In this document: positions 47,730 through 58,607 of the stretch, piece by piece
How positions within the stretch are numbered: the first letter of the stretch is position 1
Layout: every line of letters starts with the position of its first letter
Assembly: GCA_905182525.1 (NCBI GenBank)
Contig: CAJJBV010000001.1
Location: forward strand, 1-64,000
Reading direction: 5' to 3'
DNA from: Cryomorphaceae bacterium
GTDB lineage: Bacteria; Bacteroidota; Bacteroidia; Flavobacteriales_D; Parvicellaceae
DNA length: 64,000 bases
The notes under the pieces: generated by a model
What the model was told of the DNA's origin: nothing
What the model saw: the letters and a program-made list of their open reading frames with translations, nothing else
Database searches by the model: none
Program-made: the position numbers and the translations under genes

Positions 47730-49613
47730 ATGCAAAAAGGAACTATAAACGTACAGAGTGAAAATATCTTTCCAATAATTAAAAAATTTCTTTATTCTGA
47801 TACAGAGATATTTTTAAGAGAGTTAGTATCAAATGCAGTTGATGCTTCTCAAAAACTGATGACTTTATCAATAGCTGGAGAATTTAAAAAGGAATTAAAA
47901 GATTTAAAGGTAGAGGTAATTCTTGATGCTAAGAAAAAAACTCTAACTATTAGAGATCATGGAATTGGAATGACTCAAGATGAAGTTAATAAATACATAA
48001 ATGAAGTTGCTTTTTCTGGTGCTGAAGAATTTCTGGAACAATATAAAGACAAAGACCCAAAATCTATAATTGGTCATTTTGGACTAGGTTTTTATTCGTC
48101 ATTTATGGTTTCTAGTAAAGTCCAAATAAAGACCTTGTCTCATAAAAAAGGTTCAAAAGCTGTTCAATGGGAATCGAAAGGTGATCCAACTTTTGAGCTT
48201 AAAGAAATTAAAAAAGAACATCGAGGTACTGATATTATTCTTCATATTGATAAAGATTCAAAAGAGTTTTTAGAAGAAAATAGAATTTCTGGTATTTTAA
48301 ATAAATATTGTAAATTTTTGCCTATTGATATAGAGTTTGGAACCAAATCAGAATCAATTGATGATCCAAAAGGTAAAAAGGATAAAGATGGTAATATTGA
48401 AAAAACTAGTATTGAAATTCCAAATATTATAAATAATACTCAACCGGCATGGATCAAAAAACCAGTTGACTTAAAAACTGAGGACTACAAGTCTTTTTAT
48501 AATGAGTTATATCCATTTACTGAAGAGCCTCTTTTTCATATTCATTTAAACGTAGATTATCCATTTAATTTAACTGGAATTCTTTACTTTCCCAAATTAA
48601 AAAACCAAATAGAACTTCAGAAGAATAAGATTCAACTTTACAGTAATCAAGTTTTTATTACAGATTCTGTAGAGAATATCGTTCCTGAATTTTTAACACT
48701 TCTTCATGGTGTAATTGATTCTCCAGATATTCCATTAAATGTTTCAAGATCATATTTGCAAAGTGATAGTAACGTAAGAAAGATTTCTAATCATATTACC
48801 AAAAAAGTAGCCGATAAATTATCTGGAATGTTTAAAAAAGACAGGAAAGATTTTGAAAACAAATGGGATGATATAAATGTTTTTATTCAATATGGAATAT
48901 TAACAGATGAGAAATTCCATGAAAAAGCTAAACCTTTTAGTCTACTTAAAAACGCTAAAGATGAGTATTTCACATTAGAAGATTATAAAGAAAAAGTTAA
49001 AGCTGCACAAACTGATAAAAATGATAAATTAGTAATTCTTTATTCTCATGATAAAGATGAGCACCATTCTTTAATAGCTTCCGCACATAACAAAGGATAT
49101 GATGTTGTAATTATGGATGGTCCCCTAGCATCACACTATATTTCTAAAGTAGAACAAGATTTGGGTGTTTCATTTGCAAGATTAGATGCAGATACTATTG
49201 ATAAAATAATTTCTAAAGATGAAAATATACCTTCTAAACTTTCAAAAGAGCAAGAAGATTCATTAAAACCTATTTTTGAGGAAATTGTAGAAAAAGAAAA
49301 GTATACTATTCAAGTTGAAAGTTTAAGTGAGTCTGAAAAGCCTGTTTTAATTACTCAGAGTGAATTTATGAGAAGAATGAAAGAACAACAGGCAGCCGGA
49401 GGTGGTGGTATGAACATGATGGGAGTGATGCCTGAAATGTATAATTTAGTTATTAATACAAATCATGCTTTAATTTCAAAACTAATTGAATCTAAAGGTG
49501 AAAATCAAAAAGTTTTAGCTAAACAAGCTTTGGATTTAGCACTTCTATCTCACGGAATGCTAAAAGGTAAAGATTTAAGCGATTTTGTAGAAAGAAGTTT
49601 TGAATTAATTTAA
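47730..49613 (+). CDS. htpG: Molecular chaperone HtpG (Hsp90 family)
   Basis: 627 aa. ATP-driven dimeric chaperone in the cytoplasm. GHKL ATPase domain: ELVSNAVDASQKL (catalytic Glu and Asn), RDHGIGMTQDEV, GHFGLGFYSSFMV, RGTDIILH. The middle domain has LTGILYFPKL (client/ATP loop region) and LNVSRSYLQSD with the catalytic Arg, and the C-terminal dimer domain ends KDLSDFVERSFELI. A glycine/methionine segment (QQAAGGGGMNMMGVMPEMYN) lies in the C-terminal domain, as in related Bacteroidota proteins. Probably heat-inducible. Confidence 0.95.
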   Translation: MQKGTINVQSENIFPIIKKFLYSDTEIFLRELVSNAVDASQKLMTLSIAGEFKKELKDLKVEVILDAKKKTLTIRDHGIGMTQDEVNKYINEVAFSGAEEFLEQYKDKDPKSIIGHFGLGFYSSFMVSSKVQIKTLSHKKGSKAVQWESKGDPTFELKEIKKEHRGTDIILHIDKDSKEFLEENRISGILNKYCKFLPIDIEFGTKSESIDDPKGKKDKDGNIEKTSIEIPNIINNTQPAWIKKPVDLKTEDYKSFYNELYPFTEEPLFHIHLNVDYPFNLTGILYFPKLKNQIELQKNKIQLYSNQVFITDSVENIVPEFLTLLHGVIDSPDIPLNVSRSYLQSDSNVRKISNHITKKVADKLSGMFKKDRKDFENKWDDINVFIQYGILTDEKFHEKAKPFSLLKNAKDEYFTLEDYKEKVKAAQTDKNDKLVILYSHDKDEHHSLIASAHNKGYDVVIMDGPLASHYISKVEQDLGVSFARLDADTIDKIISKDENIPSKLSKEQEDSLKPIFEEIVEKEKYTIQVESLSESEKPVLITQSEFMRRMKEQQAAGGGGMNMMGVMPEMYNLVINTNHALISKLIESKGENQKVLAKQALDLALLSHGMLKGKDLSDFVERSFELI

Positions 49614-49614
49614 G

Positions 49615-50394
49615 GTGTCTATAGGAATTGGAGGTTTAGTTGGTGCAGTACTTGGTTTTTTTGCAACAAGGAGTTTATTTGGTGCATTTATAGGCTATTT
49701 TATTGGATCTAGCTTTGATAGGTTCAATTCTAATAAATCAAAATCTTCAAATTCATATAATTTTAGATCTGGTTCGTATTCTAATGATGCAAACTATTAT
49801 TCTTCAAGATTAAACCAAAATGATTTTGCCACTGCACTTCTGATACTTTCTGGTGCAGTTATGAAAGCAGATGGTAAAATTTTAAAATCTGAACTGGACT
49901 ATGTTAAAGATTTTTTCAAACAACAATTTTCTGTTCAACTTGCATCAAAATATATCAGTGATTTTAAAGATATTCTCAGCAAAGATTTTGTACTAAGTGA
50001 AATATGTAGCACTATAAATAATAGTATGCCTATAAGGCAAAGATCACTTTTATTACAATATTTGTTTGGAATTGCTCAAGCAGATGGAGATGTTTCTGAT
50101 TCTGAAATGAAAGTGATACAAAGAATTGCTTCATATTTCCGTATTTCAAGAATGGAATTTGAACAAATAAAATCTCTATTTTATAAAGATACTTCTAGTT
50201 ATTATAAAGTTCTTGGTATAAATGAATCTTCTACAAATGACGAAATAAAAAAAGCATATAGAAAAATGGCTGTAATGCACCACCCTGATAAGTTTAACCA
50301 ATTAGGGGAAGAACAACAGAAAGCAGCGAAAAAAAAGTTTCAAAAAATTCAAGAAGCATACGAACATATTAAGAAAGAGAAGTCTATTAAGTAA
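49615..50394 (+). CDS. TerB-DnaJ (DjlA-like) co-chaperone
   Basis: 259 aa from GTG 49615, one base after the htpG stop. N terminus is glycine-rich and hydrophobic (IGGLVGAVLGFFATRSLFGA, FIGYFIGSSFD), which suggests a membrane anchor. A TerB-like helical domain follows (ALLILSGAVMKADGKILKSE, RQRSLLLQYLFGIAQADGDV), and then a C-terminal J domain (SYYKVLGINESSTNDEIKKA, YRKMAVMHHPDKF) with the HPD motif that stimulates DnaK. The order anchor-TerB-J is that of DjlA. Contact with htpG and the rhomboid gene suggests a stress/membrane quality-control operon. Confidence 0.88.
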   Translation: MSIGIGGLVGAVLGFFATRSLFGAFIGYFIGSSFDRFNSNKSKSSNSYNFRSGSYSNDANYYSSRLNQNDFATALLILSGAVMKADGKILKSELDYVKDFFKQQFSVQLASKYISDFKDILSKDFVLSEICSTINNSMPIRQRSLLLQYLFGIAQADGDVSDSEMKVIQRIASYFRISRMEFEQIKSLFYKDTSSYYKVLGINESSTNDEIKKAYRKMAVMHHPDKFNQLGEEQQKAAKKKFQKIQEAYEHIKKEKSIK

Positions 50395-51057
50395 ATGAAA
50401 GATTTATTTAATATCTTTTTTAAGCACTATTGGATTTTATTTTTCTTATTTTTTTTGTGGTTTTTACACTTAATCAATTACCATTACAGTCTAAATCTTT
50501 ATGAGTTAGGTATTTTCCCAAGAACTTTTGAAGGTTTGTTTGGCATTTTTTTTGCTCCTTTAATACATTCTGTTAAAGACCATAATCACATTATAAATAA
50601 TTCAATTCCATTCTTAATACTTTCTTGGGCTTTATTCTATTTTTACCACCCAATTGCATGGAGAGTATTATTTTTTTCTTGGATTCTTACTGGTTTACTT
50701 GTCTGGATATTTGCTAGGAATTCTTTTCATATAGGTATCAGCGGAGTTATATACAGTTTGTTATTCTTTTTATTTTTCAGTGGTGTGTTTAGAAAAGATT
50801 CAAGATTACTCACAGTTGCTCTACTGGTTGTTTTTATTTACGGAAGTATGTTTTGGGGTATTTTTCCATATGATTGGAAAATTAGCTACGAAAGCCATAT
50901 GGCAGGTGCATTAGTAGGAATTCTTTTATCAATTTTTTTCAAAAATCAAAAAGCTACTTTTATAAAAGTAAAAACTCAATGGGAAAAAGAAGAGGAATTA
51001 GGAATTGATACAGATGATTTAAATGGTGCTTGGAAAGAAACTAACGATTATGATTAA
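50395..51057 (+). CDS. Rhomboid-family intramembrane serine protease
   Basis: 220 aa with about six membrane helices. Catalytic Ser is in the HIGISGVIYSLLFFLFF segment (GxSG) and catalytic His in SYESHMAGALVGILLS; the N-terminal H-x3-N-type region (HDHNHIINNSIPFLIL) is also family-like. Cleaves membrane proteins within the bilayer. It begins directly after the TerB-DnaJ gene and overlaps the convergent clpC by 4 bases. Confidence 0.88.
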   Translation: MKDLFNIFFKHYWILFFLFFLWFLHLINYHYSLNLYELGIFPRTFEGLFGIFFAPLIHSVKDHNHIINNSIPFLILSWALFYFYHPIAWRVLFFSWILTGLLVWIFARNSFHIGISGVIYSLLFFLFFSGVFRKDSRLLTVALLVVFIYGSMFWGIFPYDWKISYESHMAGALVGILLSIFFKNQKATFIKVKTQWEKEEELGIDTDDLNGAWKETNDYD

Positions 51058-53606
51058 TCTTTTTTAGTCTTAGTTTTCTTTTTCTTGACATCTATTTTCA
51101 CCAATATTTCTTCTTTTTTTTCATCAAAATCTAATTTTATTAAATCTCCTTCTTTAACTTTTTTCTTAATTATCTCTTCTGCTAATGGATCTTCAATATA
51201 TTTTTGAATTGCTCTATTTAATGGTCTAGCACCATATTTTTCATCAAAACCTTTTTCTGCAATATATTCTTTGGCTACTTTAGTTAATTCTACCTTATAT
51301 CCTAAAGAATTTATTCTTTTAAATAGTTTTTCTAGTTCAATATCAATGATTTTTAAAATATCTTTTCTTGTTAAAGAGTTGAAAATCACTACATCATCAA
51401 TTCTATTTAAGAATTCTGGAGCAAATGTTTTCTTTAATGCATTTTGTATAACTCCTTTCATATTGTCCTGATCGTTGTCATTTCTTGTTTTAGTACCAAA
51501 TCCAACTCCCGTACCAAAGTCTTGAAGTTGTCTAGCACCAATATTAGAAGTCATAATTATGATTGTATTCTTAAAATCAATAGTTCTACCCAAGCTATCT
51601 GTCATCTTACCATCGTCTAATACTTGTAGAAGTAAATTAAATACATCAGGATGAGCTTTTTCTATTTCATCAAGTAAAATAATTGAATATGGTTTTCTTC
51701 TTACTTTTTCAGTAAGCTGTCCACCTTCTTCATAACCTACATATCCAGGAGGAGCGCCTATTAGTCTAGATACAGCAAACTTTTCCATGTATTCGCTCAT
51801 GTCTATTCTTATTAAAGCTTCTTCACTATCAAATAAAAATTTTGACAATACTTTACAAAGTTGAGTCTTACCAACACCAGTTGGTCCTAAAAAAATAAAT
51901 GATCCAACAGGTTTGTTTGGGTCCTTAAGTCCAGCTCTATTTCTTTGTATTGCTTTAACTATTTTAGTAATAGCTTCATTTTGACCAATGACAGTGCCAT
52001 TCATTGATTCGGCCATTTTCATCAATTTACCACTTTCTTTCTCAGCAACTTTTTGAACAGGAATTCCTGTCATCATAGCTACTACTTCAGCCACATCTTC
52101 TTCAGTTACTTCTTGTCTATGAGTTTTACTATCTTCTTCCCATTTATTTTTTGCAGTATCAAGTTCCTCGTTTAATTTCCTCTCAGAGTCTCTTAATCGC
52201 GCAGCTTCTTCATATTGTTGGCTTCTTACAACCTTATTTTTCAGCTCTTTAATATCTTCAATCTTTTTTTCAATTGTAATTATAGATTCTGGAACATTTA
52301 TGTTAGTTATATGAACTCTTGAACCAACTTCATCTAAAGCATCTATAGCTTTGTCTGGAAGATGTCTATCGGAAATATATCTTTCAGTTAAATAAACACA
52401 AGACTTTAAAGCATTCTCTGAATATTTAACATTGTGATGATCTTCGTATTTTTCTTTTATGTTGTCTAAAATTTGCAAAGTTTCATCTGCAGTAGTTGGT
52501 TCGACAAGTACTTTCTGAAAACGTCTTTCAAGTGCTCCGTCTTTTTCAATAAATTGTCTGTACTCATCTAAAGTTGTAGCACCTATACATTGGACTTCTC
52601 CTCTTGCTAACGCAGGTTTAAACATGTTAGAAGCATCTAAAGAACCTGATGCTCCACCAGCACCAACTATAGTGTGTATTTCATCTATAAATAATATAAT
52701 ATCAGGAGATTTTTCTAACTCATTCATCACGGCTTTCATTCTTTCTTCAAATTGTCCTCTGTATTTAGTTCCAGCAACTAATGAAGCAAGATCTAGGGAA
52801 ATAATTCTTTTATTAAAAAGTACTCTAGATACTTTTCTTTGAGTTATTCTAAGAGCTAATCCTTCTGCAATTGCAGATTTACCTACACCTGGTTCTCCGA
52901 TTAAAAGTGGGTTGTTCTTTTTTCTTCTAGAAAGAATTTGTGAAACACGTTCGATCTCTTTTTCACGACCAACAATAGGATCTAATTTATCATCTTCTGC
53001 AAACCTTGTTAAATCTCTTCCAAAATTATCTAACACAGGTGTTTTTGACTTACTATCGCTTGTTTTTTTTGAGGAGCTACTTGAAAAGCTATCTTCTTTT
53101 TCCATATCATCTTCATCTGCAGACTCAGGAAATTTAGATTCAGGTAAAACATCAGGTTTATATCCAGATTCCATCATAATATCTAATTCTTCTTTTATAG
53201 ACTCGTAATTTAAATTATGTTCTTTAAGAATAGAGGATGCGATATTGTTGTCCTCCTTGAGTATTGATAAAAGTAAATGTTCAGTACCAATCATATTACT
53301 TTTAAATAATTTTGCTTCTAAATAAGTAATTTTCAAAACTTTCTCAGCCTGTTTTAATAGAGGAATATTACCAGAACTCTTAAGTTCTGAAAGTTGACCG
53401 GAATCTAACTTAGATTCTAATTTCTTCCTTAAATCCTTTGAATTTATCCCTGAAGACTCAATCATCTTCATAGCAACTCCTTCACCTTCTCTTATTATAC
53501 CTAATAATAAGTGTTCTACTCCTATATAATCATGTCCTAGCCTCAAAGCTTCTTCTCGGCTGTAACTAATTACTTCTTTTACTCTTGGTGAAAATTTAGC
53601 ATCCAT
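51054..53606 (-). CDS. clpC: ATP-dependent Clp protease ATPase subunit ClpC
   Basis: 850 aa Hsp100 unfoldase that feeds ClpP. Two Clp-N repeats (MDAKFSPRVKEVISYSREEA and LLKQAEKVLKITYLEAKLFK), a Ser/Lys-rich linker (SFSSSSSKKTSDSKSK), AAA1 with GEPGVGKSA and LFIDEIHTIVGAG, a middle coiled-coil/UVR-like domain (QQYEEAARLRDSERKLNEEL), AAA2 with GPTGVGKTQL, and the C-terminal D2 domain. The middle domain is short, as in ClpC rather than ClpB. The last residues are Lys-rich (KKKKTKTKKD). The TAATTTTG box sits 4 bases before the ATG. Confidence 0.95.
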   Translation of the reverse strand: MDAKFSPRVKEVISYSREEALRLGHDYIGVEHLLLGIIREGEGVAMKMIESSGINSKDLRKKLESKLDSGQLSELKSSGNIPLLKQAEKVLKITYLEAKLFKSNMIGTEHLLLSILKEDNNIASSILKEHNLNYESIKEELDIMMESGYKPDVLPESKFPESADEDDMEKEDSFSSSSSKKTSDSKSKTPVLDNFGRDLTRFAEDDKLDPIVGREKEIERVSQILSRRKKNNPLLIGEPGVGKSAIAEGLALRITQRKVSRVLFNKRIISLDLASLVAGTKYRGQFEERMKAVMNELEKSPDIILFIDEIHTIVGAGGASGSLDASNMFKPALARGEVQCIGATTLDEYRQFIEKDGALERRFQKVLVEPTTADETLQILDNIKEKYEDHHNVKYSENALKSCVYLTERYISDRHLPDKAIDALDEVGSRVHITNINVPESIITIEKKIEDIKELKNKVVRSQQYEEAARLRDSERKLNEELDTAKNKWEEDSKTHRQEVTEEDVAEVVAMMTGIPVQKVAEKESGKLMKMAESMNGTVIGQNEAITKIVKAIQRNRAGLKDPNKPVGSFIFLGPTGVGKTQLCKVLSKFLFDSEEALIRIDMSEYMEKFAVSRLIGAPPGYVGYEEGGQLTEKVRRKPYSIILLDEIEKAHPDVFNLLLQVLDDGKMTDSLGRTIDFKNTIIIMTSNIGARQLQDFGTGVGFGTKTRNDNDQDNMKGVIQNALKKTFAPEFLNRIDDVVIFNSLTRKDILKIIDIELEKLFKRINSLGYKVELTKVAKEYIAEKGFDEKYGARPLNRAIQKYIEDPLAEEIIKKKVKEGDLIKLDFDEKKEEILVKIDVKKKKTKTKKD

Positions 53607-53610
53607 ACTT

Positions 53611-53618
53611 CAAAATTA
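53611..53618 (-). promoter_or_regulatory. Putative -7 promoter box just before clpC (TAATTTTG)
   Basis: Exact TAnnTTTG on the minus strand, followed by AAGT and ATG 53606. A TTG lies 22 bases further upstream (53643-53641) as a possible -33. A transcript from here would be leaderless or nearly so. Confidence 0.45.
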
Positions 53619-53799
53619 ATATTGTTTTTCACATTTAAAACAACTGTTACAAATTTAATCAACAACATTTTTGTTAATTGTTCATAATATTTCTATTTCT
53701 CACATGTTTTTGTGGATAAATCATTACTGTAACACTATCTATAATCTATAAAGAAATTATACTTTCGCTCTATAATATTTTTAACTATAATTTTTAGCT

Positions 53800-56400
53800 A
53801 TGAGTGAACAAAGCGGTGAAAGAATAATTTCTGTTAGTATTGAAGATGAAATGAAGACTGCTTACATTGATTATTCAATGTCAGTAATAGTTTCTAGAGC
53901 ATTGCCAGACGTTAGAGATGGTTTAAAGCCTGTTCATAGAAGAGTTTTATTCGGAATGCTTGAATTAGGTGTTAGATCTAATAGTTCATTTAGGAAATCT
54001 GCTAGAATAGTTGGTGACGTGTTAGGCAAGTATCATCCTCACGGTGATTCTTCAGTTTATGATACTATGGTAAGAATGGCTCAGCATTGGTCTCTTAGAT
54101 ATCCTTTAGTTGATGGACAAGGAAACTTTGGTTCAGTTGATGGAGATAGTCCAGCAGCAATGAGATATACCGAGGCTCGATTAAGAAAAGCTGCTGAAGA
54201 ATTATTATCTGATTTAGAGAAAGATACTGTTGATTTTGCACCAAACTTTGATGATTCTCTAAAAGAACCTACCGTACTTCCTACAAGAATACCTAATTTA
54301 TTAGTTAATGGTTCTTCAGGTATCGCAGTAGGAATGGCAACAAATATGGCTCCTCATAATTTAACTGAGGTTATAGACGGTACAATTGCTTATATCAACA
54401 ATAAAGATATTGATATAGATGGCTTAATGGAACACGTAAAAGCTCCAGATTTCCCAACAGGAGGAACTATTTATGGCTATGAAGGCGTTAAAAATGCTTT
54501 TCATGAGGGTAAAGGAAGAATTGTGATGAGAGCAAAAGCCATGATTGAAGAAATTAGAGAAAATAGAGAAGCAATTATTGTTACAGAAATTCCATATCAA
54601 GTCAACAAAGCTGATATGATTCAAAAAACAGCTGCATTGGTAAATGAAGGAAAACTTGTTGGTATTTCAGAAATCAGAGATGAATCTGACAGGAATGGAA
54701 TGAGAATTGTTTATGAAATAAAAAGAGATGCTATTCCAAATGTGGTGTTAAATAAATTGTATAAGTACACGTCTTTACAAACCTCATTTTCAGTTAATAA
54801 CATAGCATTAGTAAAGGGTAGACCAGTTGTTTTAAATCTTAAAGATTTAATTCTTCATTTTGTTGATCACCGTCATGATGTAGTTGTTAGAAGATCAAAA
54901 TTCGAACTTAAAAAAGCCGAAGATAGAGCTCACATTTTAGAGGGATTAATTATTGCTTCTGATAATATAGATGAAGTAATAGCCCTTATAAGAGGATCCA
55001 AAAGTCCTGATGAAGCTAGAGAGAAGTTAATTAGTAAGTTTAAATTATCTGATTTACAGTCTAAGGCTATTGTTGAAATGAGGTTAAGACAATTAACTGG
55101 CTTAGAACAAGATAAACTAAGAGCTGAATACAACGATCTATTAACGGTAATTGAAGATTTAAAGGACATTCTTAACAGAGAAGACAGAAGAATGGATATT
55201 ATAAAAAATGAATTACTAGAAGTTAAAGATAAATATGGAGATGAGAGAAGATCTGTAATTGAATATTCTGCAAATGAAATGAAAATCGAGGATTTAATTC
55301 CCAATGCAGAAGTTGCTATAACAATTTCTCATGCAGGTTATATTAAAAGAACAAGTCTCAACGAGTACAAGGTTCAAAATAGAGGAGGAGTTGGCTCAAA
55401 GGGATCATCTACTAGAGAAAAAGATTTCCTACAGGAGTTATTTGTTGCTACTAACCATAACTGGTTGTTGATTTTTACAGAAAAAGGGAAATGTTTTTGG
55501 ATGAGAATATTTGAAGTTCCTGAGGGTAATAAAGCTGCAAAAGGAAGGGCTATTCAAAACCTTATTAATATTGAACAAGATGATAAGGTAAAAGCATATG
55601 TTGTTGTAAAAGATATTAAAGATGAAGAATACACTACAAATAATTTTATTGTAATGTGTACTAAAAAAGGTATTATCAAAAAAACCAGTCTTGAAGCCTA
55701 TTCTAGACCAAGAACAAACGGTATAAATGCTATTGGAATTAGAGAAGGTGACGAACTTCTAGAAGCACGACTCACTAATGGAAACAGTGAAATATTAATG
55801 GCTATTAATTCAGGTAGAGCTATTAGATTTAATGAATCTAAAGTTAGATCCATGGGAAGAACTGCTTCTGGTGTTAGAGGCATTACTTTAGCTTCAACTG
55901 ATCAAGTAATTGGGATGGTTTGTGTAGAAGATTTTTCTAGAACAATAATGGTAGTTTCTGAAAATGGTTTTGGTAAAAGAACACTACTTAATGACGCTGA
56001 AACAAATGAACCAATTTACAGAATCACTAATAGAGGTGGGAAAGGTGTTAAAACATTAAATATCACAGAAAAAACAGGAAACTTAATTGCCATAAAATCA
56101 GTTACTGATGAAGATGATTTAATGATAATAAATAAATCTGGGATTACTATTAGAATGCATGTTGCAGATATTAGAACTCAGGGTAGAGCTACTCAAGGAG
56201 TTAAATTAATTAATTTAAAAGGTAAAGATCAAATTGCTGCTGTTGCTAAAGTTGAAAAAGATGATGAAGAAGATTTATTAGATGAAAACATGGAATTAAA
56301 TGAGAATTTAAATAATGAAACTACTGAAAATCCTTTAAATGATTCCCCAGATAATTCAAGTGACAAATCATCTGAAGATACTCAAAATGAAAATGAATAA
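53800..56400 (+). CDS. gyrA: DNA gyrase subunit A
   Basis: 866 aa. Breakage-rejoining subunit of the type II topoisomerase that adds negative supercoils. Winged-helix and tower domains: [40 protein letters not shown] (quinolone-pocket region), and catalytic Tyr123 in [10 protein letters not shown]. The C-terminal beta-pinwheel has the GyrA-box region written [10 protein letters not shown] (canonical QRRGGKG), and the tail is acidic and Asn-rich. A variant GyrA box is usual in this phylum. The full length and intact order indicate a working gene. The TPR gene follows 10 bases later. Confidence 0.96.
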   Translation: MSEQSGERIISVSIEDEMKTAYIDYSMSVIVSRALPDVRDGLKPVHRRVLFGMLELGVRSNSSFRKSARIVGDVLGKYHPHGDSSVYDTMVRMAQHWSLRYPLVDGQGNFGSVDGDSPAAMRYTEARLRKAAEELLSDLEKDTVDFAPNFDDSLKEPTVLPTRIPNLLVNGSSGIAVGMATNMAPHNLTEVIDGTIAYINNKDIDIDGLMEHVKAPDFPTGGTIYGYEGVKNAFHEGKGRIVMRAKAMIEEIRENREAIIVTEIPYQVNKADMIQKTAALVNEGKLVGISEIRDESDRNGMRIVYEIKRDAIPNVVLNKLYKYTSLQTSFSVNNIALVKGRPVVLNLKDLILHFVDHRHDVVVRRSKFELKKAEDRAHILEGLIIASDNIDEVIALIRGSKSPDEAREKLISKFKLSDLQSKAIVEMRLRQLTGLEQDKLRAEYNDLLTVIEDLKDILNREDRRMDIIKNELLEVKDKYGDERRSVIEYSANEMKIEDLIPNAEVAITISHAGYIKRTSLNEYKVQNRGGVGSKGSSTREKDFLQELFVATNHNWLLIFTEKGKCFWMRIFEVPEGNKAAKGRAIQNLINIEQDDKVKAYVVVKDIKDEEYTTNNFIVMCTKKGIIKKTSLEAYSRPRTNGINAIGIREGDELLEARLTNGNSEILMAINSGRAIRFNESKVRSMGRTASGVRGITLASTDQVIGMVCVEDFSRTIMVVSENGFGKRTLLNDAETNEPIYRITNRGGKGVKTLNITEKTGNLIAIKSVTDEDDLMIINKSGITIRMHVADIRTQGRATQGVKLINLKGKDQIAAVAKVEKDDEEDLLDENMELNENLNNETTENPLNDSPDNSSDKSSEDTQNENE

Positions 56401-56410
56401 AATATAAATT

Positions 56411-57703
56411 ATGAATAAGTACTTTTTTTGTGGATTATTAAGCATCTTAATATCATTTAATTTTGCTCAAAAATTACAATTAACTGAAGCGGCTACTGAG
56501 TTTAGAAATAATTACAATAGCTCATGGATTTCTATTCCTGATTCTCTTTTAAGAGCAACACAATTAGCTAAAAACAAACCTATTCTTTTAAAAGCTAAAA
56601 AGGCCATTGATGAATCCTATGCAAAGCAATTAGAAACTCCATTTACTAAACCTAAAGATTTAACAAAAATGTATTTCTACAGAGGAGTAGTTTATTTGGA
56701 TTATTTGATGATGTCTGCAATTGATCAAAACATATTAAATGAAATATCCAATAATGGTGAGCAAAATACGAAAGAAGCAACCTTTGGATCTTTTAAAAAG
56801 TGTTTAGAATTAGATGTCAAAAACCAATGGAAGTCTGACATTACCAATAAAATAAGTACATACAGAAATATATCTATAAATTCTGGTGTAGATTTTTTCC
56901 AGAAAAAAAACTATCAAAATGCGTATGAATCTTTTAAAATAGCTGTTGAAATGTATAGTGTACTTACTTTAACGGATACTCTTGCGATGATAAATGCAGC
57001 TTTATCTGCTGAAAAAATGAAAAACTATGATGAAGCTTTTAAATATTACAAAATGTGTGCAAACCATAATTACGGAGTAGGTGCTGAAATGTACCAATCT
57101 ATGATAAGGGTTTTAAATGCAAGTGAAGTAAAAAATGAAGAGCAGATTTTAAGTGTAATACAGGAAGGGAAATTGAGGTTTCCTAAAGATTATGTTCTTA
57201 ACATAGAAGAATTTAATTATTGGTATTCTAAAGGGAATAATGAAAAGGCGCAACTTGCCTTAGAAAATGCTATTGAATCAGATCCAAGAAATAAAATATT
57301 ACATTTTAATATTGGCGTTACCTATGATAATATTTCCAACAAATACCATGATGAAAGTAAACACGATTTAGCTTTTAATTATATGAACAAAGCAATTGTT
57401 GGATATGAAAATGCTATTAAATTAGATAGTACTTACGTTGATGCTTATTATAATCTAGGTGCTCTTTATTATAACCAATCAATAACATCTAAATCTGTTG
57501 CCGGAGATTATTCTGGAGAAAAATATGATTTAGAAATGAAGAAAGCAGATAATATGTTAAAAAAAGCAATTCCATTGCTAGAAAAGGTTTTAACATTCTC
57601 ATTAAACGATAAATCAACACTTAGAGTTTTAAAAAGCCTTTATTTTAATCTTGATGATATGGTAAATTATTCTAGAATTAAGAAACAACTTGAGTCTTTA
57701 TAA
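56411..57703 (+). CDS. Exported TPR-repeat protein
   Basis: 430 aa. Signal peptide MNKYFFCGLLSILISFNFAQ, then mainly helical TPRs: FQKKNYQNAYESFKIAVEMY, NAALSAEKMKNYDEAFKYYK, GNNEKAQLALENAIESDPRN, YVDAYYNLGALYYNQ. This is a protein-protein interaction scaffold in the periplasm or outer membrane. No catalytic domain is seen. It follows gyrA with a 10-base gap, so it is probably on the same transcript. Partner unknown. Confidence 0.8.
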   Translation: MNKYFFCGLLSILISFNFAQKLQLTEAATEFRNNYNSSWISIPDSLLRATQLAKNKPILLKAKKAIDESYAKQLETPFTKPKDLTKMYFYRGVVYLDYLMMSAIDQNILNEISNNGEQNTKEATFGSFKKCLELDVKNQWKSDITNKISTYRNISINSGVDFFQKKNYQNAYESFKIAVEMYSVLTLTDTLAMINAALSAEKMKNYDEAFKYYKMCANHNYGVGAEMYQSMIRVLNASEVKNEEQILSVIQEGKLRFPKDYVLNIEEFNYWYSKGNNEKAQLALENAIESDPRNKILHFNIGVTYDNISNKYHDESKHDLAFNYMNKAIVGYENAIKLDSTYVDAYYNLGALYYNQSITSKSVAGDYSGEKYDLEMKKADNMLKKAIPLLEKVLTFSLNDKSTLRVLKSLYFNLDDMVNYSRIKKQLESL

Positions 57704-57730
57704 ATATATGCAATTTTTTATTTCCCAATT

Positions 57731-58543
57731 ATGAACCATTATGGTAATATTAGGAAAATGCTTTCTCAACTTAATAGCGAAGTAGAGTACACATTACCAC
57801 TTTACGAAACTACTCAGCCCTCATTAAATATAGAATTAAACCAATTAATAGGGAGGACAATTAAAATATCTTTTTCAGGAATTATTAACTGCGTTGTCAC
57901 TGGAAAAAAAATTCGTAAAGCTTATGGCGAAGGTATGTCTTACGATGCATTTAAATCTTCTCCATTAGCAGTTGAAAGTATAATTCGTCCAGAACTTAGT
58001 AAAATACATTTAGGAGTAGCTTTAAGAGACTATGATTGGGAAATGGAGCATCATATGAAGCCTCATATTGTTTACTTGTCTAAAACCGCTGGAAATAAGG
58101 TAGGCGTCACTAAAGAGTCACAGATTCCAACTCGTTGGATAGATCAAGGTGCTATTCAAGCTCTAATAATAGCAAGAGTTCCTTACAGACAAGCAGCAGG
58201 AGCAATAGAAATTTCCTTAAAAAAACATATTAGTGATAAAACCAATTGGAGAAAAATGCTTCAAAATGAAATCAATCAAGACTCATTACTATCAATTAGA
58301 GATGAATTATTTTCTAAAGTAGAAAACGAGTATAGACAGTACCTAGTAAGAGAAGAAACCTTATATGACATTAACTTTCCTGTAATTAAATATCCCGAAA
58401 AAGTAAAATCATTAACCTTAGATAAAGTTCCAGAAATTGAGGAAAAATTAGTGGGTATTAAGGGGCAATATTTATTATTTGAAAATGATTTAGTTTTCAA
58501 TGTAAGAAGACATTCTGGCTATTTAATAGAACTCTCATATTGA
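57731..58543 (+). CDS. DUF2797 family protein
   Basis: 270 aa. Traits of the family: NIELNQLIGRTIKISFSGII, NCVVTGKKIRKAYGEGMSYD (which keeps one Cys of the usual metal-like CxxC context), SSPLAVESIIRPELSKIHLG, RDYDWEMEHHMKPHIVYLSK, KVGVTKESQIPTRWIDQGA. The last resembles a GIY-YIG-like KVGxTR..xxxRW.DQG segment, so distant relation to GIY-YIG nucleases is possible but not certain. Third gene of the gyrA run. Confidence 0.75.
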   Translation: MNHYGNIRKMLSQLNSEVEYTLPLYETTQPSLNIELNQLIGRTIKISFSGIINCVVTGKKIRKAYGEGMSYDAFKSSPLAVESIIRPELSKIHLGVALRDYDWEMEHHMKPHIVYLSKTAGNKVGVTKESQIPTRWIDQGAIQALIIARVPYRQAAGAIEISLKKHISDKTNWRKMLQNEINQDSLLSIRDELFSKVENEYRQYLVREETLYDINFPVIKYPEKVKSLTLDKVPEIEEKLVGIKGQYLLFENDLVFNVRRHSGYLIELSY

Positions 58544-58607
58544 AATAATTAATAAGTAATAACCTAATTAGTATTAGTTTTTTATATATTTAAAAAAAAG
58601 ATCAATT

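Noticed and set aside
52912-53208. ORF opposite clpC
   Set aside because: It is antisense to well-conserved AAA and linker coding sequence and has no family features.
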